Source: Bacteroidales bacterium (lineage in GTDB: Bacteria > Bacteroidota > Bacteroidia > Bacteroidales > JAGOPY01). From it: a DNA stretch of 64,000 bases. The notes under the pieces are model-generated. The model was not told where the DNA came from and did no database searches. It worked only from the letters and a program-made list of their open reading frames with translations. The translations under genes and the position numbers were made by a program. Every line of letters begins with the position of its first letter. Within the stretch, counting starts at the first letter, position 1. The stretch covers positions 62,001 to 126,000 of the forward strand of contig JAGOPY010000001.1 in assembly GCA_017991835.1 (NCBI GenBank), in the 5' to 3' direction. This document shows positions 39,701-46,410 of the stretch, piece by piece.

Positions 39701-39712
39701 TCGATAGAATAA
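36704..39712 (+). CDS. Secreted propeller-like/PKD protein, paralogue 2
   Basis: 1002 residues. Signal peptide 1-24 (ends FPSVAQ). The layout matches paralogue 1: TPPLRDLPVLTEADW, propeller-like region (DDMPDYEKLGIWQDGYYMG, PLDNDGTFAPTGEPGLFITI), PKD (VLFNDLSTGGATSWTWSF), WTGATSADWNTASNWD module, nidogen-like domain (VGFNFNYCGNNYSTITLSTN), then a short tail ending GKTLNVQGTSIE. There is no sorting domain. Paralogues 1 and 2 are full-length relatives of the N-terminal 1000 residues of the broken gene at 43792. They probably arose by tandem duplication, later split by the cassette at 39884-43714. Confidence 0.77.
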   Translation: MRKIALIILTALSFSLFTFPSVAQDEPVSPGLIITGVYHGETPPLRDLPVLTEADWQAMEEEAAQKMLNPKLRTRSYPYAATALPKGPDPVWQQEMPAIRETVTTLANFEGQQSSYWPPDCNGTAGPNHYMQTINSVYAIYDKTGTLVAGPSNLNTLFSGVTGSSCNDGDPIILYDEQAERWLIAEFSICGSNDYMLVAVSTTNDPTGTWHKYSFDVDDMPDYEKLGIWQDGYYMGTNTAGAGKKDIYVFERSKMLQGLTAQMVGFDNPWRPTTVDGFMCVPPLDNDGTFAPTGEPGLFITINDDAIGGGSDQLWIYELDVDWVTPANSTFTRVQQLNVAAFDSNFGTNWDNIKQLGTSQELDGIPQVIMNPPQYRNFGSYETIVCCHTVDVDNTDHAGIRWYELRRVSSGNWTVRQQGTYAPDSHSRWMGSIMLNGQNEIGLGYSVSSTTMYPAIRYCGQSSSNYNSASGVLDIAEQSVQAGVTYQSTYNRWGDYAAMQVDPTDDDAFWFTSQYPGTGGTRKTRVVGFVIGPVALNANFSAGNTTPVPNTTVLFNDLSTGGATSWTWSFTPNTVTYMNSTSSASQNPQVSFNQSGYYSVSLTVSNGSTNDTETKPNYIFAYTPGLWTGATSADWNTASNWDGGILPTSNSNITFPPSAPNLPLFSGDFTVGVNCNNLTFNSSSELIVTGNFTINPGETVNMTAGGTLIVGGNWTNNGTFNAGTGTVRLNGTGAISVANTQSTLDITAYNLSTFSKSMTALTGATTGPTGDDGYANVPVGFNFNYCGNNYSTITLSTNGWIAFTLATVTGHDNAALFTNTLPNATVAAWWDDLSDDITSVVYYKTEGVAPNRIFTAEWNRVLTYYTGASARISYQTKLFKTSNKIEFHYGTAESGTHSGSESASIGVEDATGGSGHFKEATTGSTTTGVTNLVSPGTWPAVNYRYLRPETTLTFSNIIINNTGGNVNFSNNTNVTGNFLVMPGGSFTVSTGKTLNVQGTSIE

Positions 39713-39790
39713 GCCTCTTCTGATATCCGGCATAAAAAAAACCGGCATAACATAACTATTTCCGTTTTTTTTCCGTAAAAATGAACGTCA

Positions 39791-39825
39791 ATCATTTAAG
39801 GTGGTGCTATATTACCTTAAGTGAT
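39791..39825 (+). promoter_or_regulatory. Inverted repeat upstream of the cohesin/dockerin gene
   Basis: 12-base arms ATCATTTAAGGT (39791-39802) and ACCTTAAGTGAT (39814-39825), one mismatch, spacer 11 bases, 58 bases before ATG 39884. It could be an operator or a leader hairpin. No T tract follows, so it is not a terminator. Confidence 0.35.
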
Positions 39826-39883
39826 TAAAAGTATTAATGGATAATCCCATTTTTCATCCTAAAAGAACTAAAAACCATATCAA

Positions 39884-42532
39884 ATGAAAAAAAATTTGCT
39901 CTTTTTTGTTTTTTTCATCGCTTTCGCGTCCTTGTCCTGGTCACAGGTAGTATCGACCATATCCGGAGTTACCATTTGCACAGGGCCTTCCACCGTTGAT
40001 GTCCCGGTTAAAGTGTCATCCTTTACGGCTGTTGGCAGCATAACGCTCAAACTGTCGCACACCCCGTCGGAACTCTCCTCGCCCTCCGTCATCTACAAAG
40101 ATCCGGGTCTGGATGCCTGGGGCACCTTCTCCATCAATACCAGTACACCCGGCACCATCCTCATTTCGGCTTTCGATCCCTGCACAGTACCTACCTGCTC
40201 CGGCTTGACACTGGCTAACAACACTACCCTCTTTACTCTCCGCTTTACGATCGGGGCCATCACATCGCCGGCGGTGATCAGTTTTGTTGAAAATGCCCAG
40301 GGAACCTCCTGCGAATATGGCGGAACTCCCCCTCTCTATACACCCTTTACCGATACGCCGGCCAATACATACTATATCAACGGCAGCGTGACTATTGTCG
40401 CCGATCCGTTGGCGCCCGGCATCACAAAAAATCCATCCGACGCCAATGTCTGCGCCGGACAGAATCTCACTGTTTCTATCTCCTCCGGGAGCGGCGGTAC
40501 CGGGAATATTGCCGATGAGTACCGCTATACGACCAATAACGGCACCAACTGGTCGGCCTGGTCGGCCTCTGTCCCGTCATTCGCCGGGATTGCCGGTACT
40601 AATAAAATCCAGAGCCGCAGAACAGCCGACGGCACCGGATGCACCGAATCAACCTACAACGAGGTTTCGTGGAATGTTGTTGCCGATCCGGTAGCGCCCG
40701 GGATCACCAAAAGCCCCGCCGACGCCACCGTTTGCGCAGGCCAGAACCTTACGGTTACCATCTCTTCGGGTACGGGCGGAACCGGTACCGTGGCCGACGA
40801 ATACCGCTACAGCACCAACAATGGCACGGACTGGTCGGGCTGGTCCGTATCGGTTCCATCCTTTGCCGCGGTTACGGGAACCAGCAAGATCCAGAGCCGG
40901 AGGACAGCGACCGGCACCGGTTGTGATGCATCCGGAATCAATGAAGTCTCCTGGACGGTCGTTGCCGACCCGGTAGCGCCCGGCCTGACAAAGAACCCTG
41001 CAACAGCTTCCGTCTGTGCCGGTGAAACGCTGACCGTATCCATCACCTCCGGCAGCGGAGGGGCCGGTACCACCGCCGATGAATACCGTTATACAACCAA
41101 CAATGGCGCCAACTGGTCGGACTGGTCGGCCTCAGTGCCCTCCTTCGCAGGCGTTGCCGGTACAAATAAAATACAGAGCCGCAGGACAGCAACCGGAACC
41201 GGATGCGACGAATCATCCTATAACGAGGTGTCGTGGACCGTCAATGCAAAGCAAAAGATCAGCGGGACCTTCAGTTATCACCATAGCTCCGGCGATCTTG
41301 TCCTGTCAGGCGCCGATATCACCGTCAACCTTTATAAATCAAGCGACGTTACCCATTCCACCCTGCTCGGATCCGATGTCACCGATGCTTCCGGCTATTA
41401 CGAGTTCCCCGCCAACTGTCCCGATTGCGATTACGATATCGTGGCCACTTCAACCCATTCGACAGATGGCGCTGTCAATACCACCGATGCCGCCCAGGCC
41501 AACTACTGGGGCCCGAACCCGTATTCGATCCAAAAAGTTCGCTTCCACGCCGGGGATGTCGCCGGCCCCGACCTCTTCGTCGGAAGTACGGATGCCATCC
41601 GCATCCAGGCCAACTTCGTCAACGGGACAGCTTTCGATAAAGCAGCCTGGACCTTCTGGAGAAGCGGCTTTTCGATCCTTCATAATCCGCTTGAAGAAGA
41701 ACCCGAATACACCGAATACTACACAAAGGTCTCCCTGCCCGTTGGAAGCGATGCCAGTGCCAACATGTACGGCCTGGTCACCGGCGACTTTAACCGGAGC
41801 TTCAATCCGAATATTACGAAAGCAGCCAGCGCCAGCCTCGACCTGGTTTACTCCGGGATCATCCGGGCAGACCGGGAGCAGGAAATCGACCTGCCGCTGC
41901 GGATCGCCAAAGCGGCAACCCTCGGGGCCATCTCACTGGTGATGGAGATCCCATCAGATCTGGTTGAAATCAAGAATGTCGCAACCGAAGGGACAGGCGG
42001 TCAGCTCTCCTGGGCTGTCACCGGAAATGAACTGCGGATCGGGTGGCACTCGCCTGTACCGTTGGTCCTCGGGCCCGATGGAATCGTGGCGACACTAAAA
42101 CTTCGAACGACATCAGCCTTTACCCCGGGTAACAGTATACGGATCAGACTGGCTTCCGATCCACGGAATGAACTGGCCGATGAAATGTATGAGGTCATTG
42201 GCAATGCCCTCCTGGCTATCGATGCCATTGAGGCCGCACCGACCGGAGTGGACGATCCGCAAATGAACGGGTTCTTTACCTGTTACCCGAACCCTTCGAC
42301 AGATGGTATCATTTTTTCATATTCCATCCCGGAAAATGGACATGTGACACTGGAGATCTTCAGCATAATCGGTAAAAAAGAGGTTACTGTAATTGAACAG
42401 GTTCAGCCGGCAGGGAACCACCGGATCAACACCGGCCATTTGAACCTGGCTAATGGTATCTACACAGCCAGGCTGACATTCAAAGCCGCAGGACATGAGT
42501 TTTCACAGACTTTAAAAATAATCCGGAACTAA
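39884..42532 (+). CDS. Cohesin-like / triple-repeat / dockerin-like T9SS protein
   Basis: 882 residues. Signal peptide 1-21 (ends LSWSQ). Cohesin-like module about 25-170 (VDVPVKVSSFTAVGSITLKL). Three 94-residue repeats span about 172-453 (DEYRYTTNNGTNW, VPSFAGIAGTNKIQSRRTA). Then a Cna-B-like segment (ISGTFSYHHSSGDLVLSGAD), dockerin-like motifs VNTTDAAQANYWG and FVGSTDAIRIQANF around FHAGDVAG, YGLVTGDFNRSF, a second cohesin-like module (IDLPLRIAKAATLGAISLVM) and a T9SS type A domain (CYPNPSTDGIIFSYSI). It is architecturally the same as the gene at 8548 apart from the middle repeats. The next gene starts 24 bases downstream. Confidence 0.82.
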   Translation: MKKNLLFFVFFIAFASLSWSQVVSTISGVTICTGPSTVDVPVKVSSFTAVGSITLKLSHTPSELSSPSVIYKDPGLDAWGTFSINTSTPGTILISAFDPCTVPTCSGLTLANNTTLFTLRFTIGAITSPAVISFVENAQGTSCEYGGTPPLYTPFTDTPANTYYINGSVTIVADPLAPGITKNPSDANVCAGQNLTVSISSGSGGTGNIADEYRYTTNNGTNWSAWSASVPSFAGIAGTNKIQSRRTADGTGCTESTYNEVSWNVVADPVAPGITKSPADATVCAGQNLTVTISSGTGGTGTVADEYRYSTNNGTDWSGWSVSVPSFAAVTGTSKIQSRRTATGTGCDASGINEVSWTVVADPVAPGLTKNPATASVCAGETLTVSITSGSGGAGTTADEYRYTTNNGANWSDWSASVPSFAGVAGTNKIQSRRTATGTGCDESSYNEVSWTVNAKQKISGTFSYHHSSGDLVLSGADITVNLYKSSDVTHSTLLGSDVTDASGYYEFPANCPDCDYDIVATSTHSTDGAVNTTDAAQANYWGPNPYSIQKVRFHAGDVAGPDLFVGSTDAIRIQANFVNGTAFDKAAWTFWRSGFSILHNPLEEEPEYTEYYTKVSLPVGSDASANMYGLVTGDFNRSFNPNITKAASASLDLVYSGIIRADREQEIDLPLRIAKAATLGAISLVMEIPSDLVEIKNVATEGTGGQLSWAVTGNELRIGWHSPVPLVLGPDGIVATLKLRTTSAFTPGNSIRIRLASDPRNELADEMYEVIGNALLAIDAIEAAPTGVDDPQMNGFFTCYPNPSTDGIIFSYSIPENGHVTLEIFSIIGKKEVTVIEQVQPAGNHRINTGHLNLANGIYTARLTFKAAGHEFSQTLKIIRN
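40397..41242 (+). repeat. Three tandem 282-base coding repeats
   Basis: Repeat starts at 40397, 40679 and 40961 are exactly 282 bases (94 codons) apart. Each begins with codons for VADP followed by LAPG or VAPG and ends before the next, with a SRRTA...NEVSW signature. The nucleotide sequence is similar between copies, so this array is younger than the six-repeat array at 9085. Confidence 0.85.
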
Positions 42533-42556
42533 AAAGTTGGGATTCAGAGAAACCGC

Positions 42557-43714
42557 ATGAAGGTATGGCTCCCGATATGGTTTTTCATGGTGACAATGGC
42601 GCCAACCGCAATAGCCCAGTTTGCGCCTGTCACCGTAGCCGGCAGGGTTACCGGCGCCACTCCCGGTGACCCCGCCGTTTCGGTCCCGGTTACCGTTACC
42701 GGTTTTACCGATATCGCACAATTTACGATCACCCTTCGGTTCGACACCACGAAGGTAAAATTTGTGTCTTCCTCAGCAAATCCACTGCTTCCGGGCATGG
42801 CCATCAATTATACGCCTCCCTCCGGGAATAGTTTTGGTAAGCTGATTTTCAGCCTGAACAACAACTTCAACACCAGCCTGCCTGATAGTTCAGACATGGC
42901 AATGCTTACTTTCAAATATGTGAATGGCACAGGTAACCTTACCTGGGCTTATACATTTGGCTCGGTCTGCCAGTATAAAAGGCTTTCAGGCGGGGTGCCG
43001 GTTATCCTGCCCGATAGTCCCAAATACCAGTTCTACCAGAACGGCGGTATTTCTGACAGGGGAGCGCCTCATGTTTATGCCCCCGTTTTCCCAAATCCGG
43101 TGACGGGGCCATTAAGCCTGGCGGTAAACACCAGCGGATTCACCGGAATTGCATCCTTTAACCTCAGCCTGGATTACGATCCTGCTTTTATCGTCTACCA
43201 GAACTCATTCACAAAAAACCCGGCCTTCGATTCCAATTTTATCGTGGGGGATAATCCGGGCAGCAATGGCCTCAGGAGGCTGGTCATCCAATGGTACGGA
43301 TCGCCGGTAACCCTGGCCGATGGTACGGAAATTTGCACTCTCAACTTTTCTTATCCGTCAGCCAGGTGCGATGCCAGCCTACTGACCTGGTATGACTCAG
43401 GGCCGACCTGTGAATTTACCGACGCCGGTAACAATGTTCTGATCGACCTGCCACGCCTGGAATATTATTCCGACGGCCTGGTTACCGAAGGGCTGGCCTC
43501 CACCTGGACCGGTGCGGTCGATTCCGACTGGACGAAAGCCGGCAACTGGAACATTTGCGGCATCCCTGACGATTCAAAAAACGTCGTGATCCCAAATATC
43601 GCCCCGAATACTTTTCCGGTCATTTCGGATACATTATATTGTAAATCAATGGTCATCGAACCCGGTGCAACATTGACAATATCTCAAACCGGCGTTCTTG
43701 TGATCGGAGAGTAA
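42557..43714 (+). CDS. Secreted protein with two cohesin-like modules
   Basis: 385 residues, paralogue of the gene at 13104. Signal peptide about 1-20 (ends TAIAQ). Cohesin-like module 1 about 22-155 (VPVTVTGFTDIAQFTITLRF), module 2 about 165-310 (FNLSLDYDPAFIVYQ, then LTWYDSGPTCEFTD), then the WTGAVDSDWTKAGNWN module, ending at TGVLVIGE with no sorting domain. It follows the dockerin/cohesin/T9SS gene at 39884, just as 13104 follows 8548 (with one gene between). The stop at 43714 directly abuts the heptamer array at 43717. Confidence 0.78.
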   Translation: MKVWLPIWFFMVTMAPTAIAQFAPVTVAGRVTGATPGDPAVSVPVTVTGFTDIAQFTITLRFDTTKVKFVSSSANPLLPGMAINYTPPSGNSFGKLIFSLNNNFNTSLPDSSDMAMLTFKYVNGTGNLTWAYTFGSVCQYKRLSGGVPVILPDSPKYQFYQNGGISDRGAPHVYAPVFPNPVTGPLSLAVNTSGFTGIASFNLSLDYDPAFIVYQNSFTKNPAFDSNFIVGDNPGSNGLRRLVIQWYGSPVTLADGTEICTLNFSYPSARCDASLLTWYDSGPTCEFTDAGNNVLIDLPRLEYYSDGLVTEGLASTWTGAVDSDWTKAGNWNICGIPDDSKNVVIPNIAPNTFPVISDTLYCKSMVIEPGATLTISQTGVLVIGE

Positions 43715-43716
43715 AT

Positions 43717-43785
43717 GAAACCTGAAACCTGAAACCCGGAACTTGAAACCTGAAACCTGAAACCCGGAACCTGAAACCTGGAACC
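43717..43785 (+). repeat. Heptamer tandem array (GAAACCT-type)
   Basis: Ten consecutive 7-base units: GAAACCT twice, GAAACCC, GGAACTT, GAAACCT twice, GAAACCC, GGAACCT, GAAACCT, GGAACC. A 28-base higher-order period is visible. The array fills the whole gap between the stop at 43714 and the signal-peptide codons of the next gene, and no ATG in frame with that gene remains. Confidence 0.85.
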
Positions 43786-43791
43786 AAAATA

Positions 43792-46410
43792 TTGCTCCTT
43801 CTGCTCCTGCCCGCAGCGCTTGCCTTCCCGGTGGCGGCCCAGGATGGCCCGGTTCATCCCCTTTTGGTCGGAACAGGCACATTCCTGGGAGAAACCCCTC
43901 CCCTGCGCGATCTGCCGGTGCTGACAAAAGAGGATTGGGATTTCCTGGTGAAGAAAGCGGAGAGAAAAATGCTCAATCCGAAGATCAGGTACCGCGAATT
44001 TCCTTATGCCTACAAAGCATTGCCGAAAGGCCCTGACCCGGCCTGGCAGAAGGAAATGGGCGGCAACCGTGACAGCCGGGCTCCGATCCAGAATTTCGAC
44101 GGGACCGATTCGCCTGCTCTGCCATCGGATGCCAACGGCGCTATCGGGCCCAACCACTTCATGCAAACGGTCAATTCCGTTTACACCATTTACAACAGGG
44201 CAGGGACTATCGTCGCCGGCCCGACCAACATGAACCTGCTGTTCTATGGCGTTGCAGGCGCCCAGTACAACAACGGAGACCCGATCGTTCTGTTCGATGA
44301 AGAGGCCGACCGGTGGCTCGCCGCGGAATTCTCCATCGAAGGGAGTGACGATTCGATGCTTGTAGCCGTCTCTACAACCAACGATCCGACCGGAACCTGG
44401 TACAAGTATTCATTTAATGTGGACGACACGCCCGATTACGAAAAGTTCGGCATCTGGCGCGACGGGTACTACATGGGAACCAACACGGCGACGGCCGGTA
44501 AATGCGATATTTACGTAATGGAGCGCTCAAAAATGCTCCTCGGGCAAACCGCACAAATAGTCGGATTCGATAATCCGTGGCGGCCGACCACCATCGGGGG
44601 ATTCCACTGCGTCCCTCCCCTCGACAATGACGGTGCATTTGCCCCGGAAGGCTCCCCGGGGCTGTTCATCACCATCAACGATGATGCCATCGGCGGCGGA
44701 TCCGACCAGCTCTGGATCTACGAATTGGATGTCGACTGGACCACACCGGCAAATTCAACCTTCATCCGGACGCAGCAAATCAATGTTACGGCATTCGACA
44801 GCAATTTCGGTCCGGACTGGTCCAATATCACCCAGCAGGGTACCACGCAGAAACTCGACGCCGTCCCGCAGGTGGTGATGAACCCGCCGCAATACCGCAA
44901 CTTCGGATCGTATGAAACCATCGTCTGCTGCCATACCGTCGACGTCAATGCTACCGACCGGGCCGGGATCAGGTGGTATGAACTCAGGCGTACCTCCGGA
45001 GGCAACTGGACCATACGCCAGCAGGGGACCTATTCGCCCGACAGCCACTCGCGATGGATGGGTTCCATTATGCTGAACGGCTACAACGAAATCGCCCTCG
45101 GATACTCGATTGCTTCATCCACACTCTATCCGGGGATCAGATATTGCGGACAATCGGCGGCAGCTTATGCCAGTGCCAACAGCACCATGGATGTAGCTGA
45201 ATCCACCATATTCACCGGGACGACCTATCAGCCGAGTTACAACCGCTGGGGTGATTATACTTCCATGCAGATCGACCCGGAAGACGATGAAACCTTCTGG
45301 TATGTCAACCAGTATTCGTACTACACCGGCTCGGGATCGTATCCTTATTCCCGAAAAACCAAAATTGCCAACTTCCAGATTGGCAATATCATACTGACGG
45401 CAAATTTTGTTGTCAGTAATCCCAAACCTCAATCCTGTTCCCCGGTCACATTCACCGATGTGAGTTTCGGCAGCCCGGCTTCCTGGAACTGGTCCATTTC
45501 CCCGTCTTCCTTTCATTTTATCCACGGAACCTCCTCCTCCTCGCAAAACCCCCAGGTGCAATTCACCCAGGCCGGATCTTACTCCGTAACCCTGATCGTG
45601 AGTAACGGCGGTACGGGTGACACGATCCAGAAGCCTGATTTTATTGAAGTTATCGACTGCGGGTTTCCAACCCTCCCCTTTACCGAAGACTTCTCCGACG
45701 GCGTCATCCCCCCCTGCTGGAAAAGTATCGACAACTCGGTAAACGGGCATGTGTGGCAATTCAATAATCCAGGGGGCTGGACGATCAATACGTCGACGGG
45801 AGCCAATGGTTGTGCCATCCTGGATAGTTATACTTACGGAAATCCGGTGAAAAAGAATGCCGACCTGATCACACCATTGCTTGACCTGTCAGCTTATACT
45901 ACTGTGAATGTATTCTACGAGCATTATTTTAGATACTTTGCCACAAATACGGGATGGGGCCGTTTATATTACAGTATTAACGATGGAGCTACTTGGACGC
46001 AATTGGGCAGCACGATTACCAGTTCTCTTAATGGCGCCGATATCAGCATTGATGCAACGGCACAGGTCGCCGGGCAGTCGAGGGTGCGGTTCAAATGGAA
46101 TTTCACCGGTTACGGTTATTACTGGGCCATCGACGATATCAGCATCACCGGCACAGGGCCGGCAGTGTGGACCGGCGCCACCTCCACCGACTGGGCTACC
46201 GCCGCCAACTGGAGTACCACGGCTGTGCCTACTAACGCAACAAATGTCGTCATCCCTGCGACGGCAACAAACTGGCCGACGCTTTCGGGCGACTTTACAG
46301 CCGGCACCACCAGCGATAAAATCACCCTCTACGGTGAAGCCCAAATGAATGTCAACGGCAATGTGAACATCCCGGCAGGGGAAACGCTTACTTTTACCGG
46401 CGACGGCTAG
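43792..46410 (+). CDS. Propeller-like/PKD protein, paralogue 3, N-terminal part before an in-frame stop
   Basis: 872 residues if TTG 43792 is the start. The signal peptide (LLLLLPAALAFPVAAQ) lacks an ATG: in-frame codons upstream run through the heptamer array to a TGA at 43744. The order is TPPLRDLPVLTKEDW, a propeller-like region as in paralogues 1 and 2, a PKD domain, then an extra MAM/choice-of-anchor-J-like domain (about 625-785, TEDFSDGVIPPCWKS, then RFKWNFTGYGYYWAIDDI) absent from the other two, then the WTGATSTDWATAANW module. Translation stops at TAG 46408-46410, inside a strand pattern that continues in the same frame. With the continuation at 46411-49248 this is one broken gene, either a pseudogene or one read-through or base-call away from intact. 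Confidence 0.7.
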   Translation: MLLLLLPAALAFPVAAQDGPVHPLLVGTGTFLGETPPLRDLPVLTKEDWDFLVKKAERKMLNPKIRYREFPYAYKALPKGPDPAWQKEMGGNRDSRAPIQNFDGTDSPALPSDANGAIGPNHFMQTVNSVYTIYNRAGTIVAGPTNMNLLFYGVAGAQYNNGDPIVLFDEEADRWLAAEFSIEGSDDSMLVAVSTTNDPTGTWYKYSFNVDDTPDYEKFGIWRDGYYMGTNTATAGKCDIYVMERSKMLLGQTAQIVGFDNPWRPTTIGGFHCVPPLDNDGAFAPEGSPGLFITINDDAIGGGSDQLWIYELDVDWTTPANSTFIRTQQINVTAFDSNFGPDWSNITQQGTTQKLDAVPQVVMNPPQYRNFGSYETIVCCHTVDVNATDRAGIRWYELRRTSGGNWTIRQQGTYSPDSHSRWMGSIMLNGYNEIALGYSIASSTLYPGIRYCGQSAAAYASANSTMDVAESTIFTGTTYQPSYNRWGDYTSMQIDPEDDETFWYVNQYSYYTGSGSYPYSRKTKIANFQIGNIILTANFVVSNPKPQSCSPVTFTDVSFGSPASWNWSISPSSFHFIHGTSSSSQNPQVQFTQAGSYSVTLIVSNGGTGDTIQKPDFIEVIDCGFPTLPFTEDFSDGVIPPCWKSIDNSVNGHVWQFNNPGGWTINTSTGANGCAILDSYTYGNPVKKNADLITPLLDLSAYTTVNVFYEHYFRYFATNTGWGRLYYSINDGATWTQLGSTITSSLNGADISIDATAQVAGQSRVRFKWNFTGYGYYWAIDDISITGTGPAVWTGATSTDWATAANWSTTAVPTNATNVVIPATATNWPTLSGDFTAGTTSDKITLYGEAQMNVNGNVNIPAGETLTFTGDG
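46408..46410 (+). other. In-frame TAG interrupting a single gene
   Basis: The frame is otherwise open from 43747 to 49248. Paralogues 1 and 2 show an ordinary residue (I or T) at the aligned position just before LKIGGSW or LIVGGNW; here the stop precedes LSLTGNW. Confidence 0.75.

Noticed and set aside
40639..41942. Several plus-strand open frames inside the 39884 gene
   Set aside because: They are frame-shifted readings of the tandem repeats and dockerin-like block.
43717..43785. Possible CRISPR array
   Set aside because: The units are 7 bases with no spacers and there are no cas genes; it is a simple tandem repeat.
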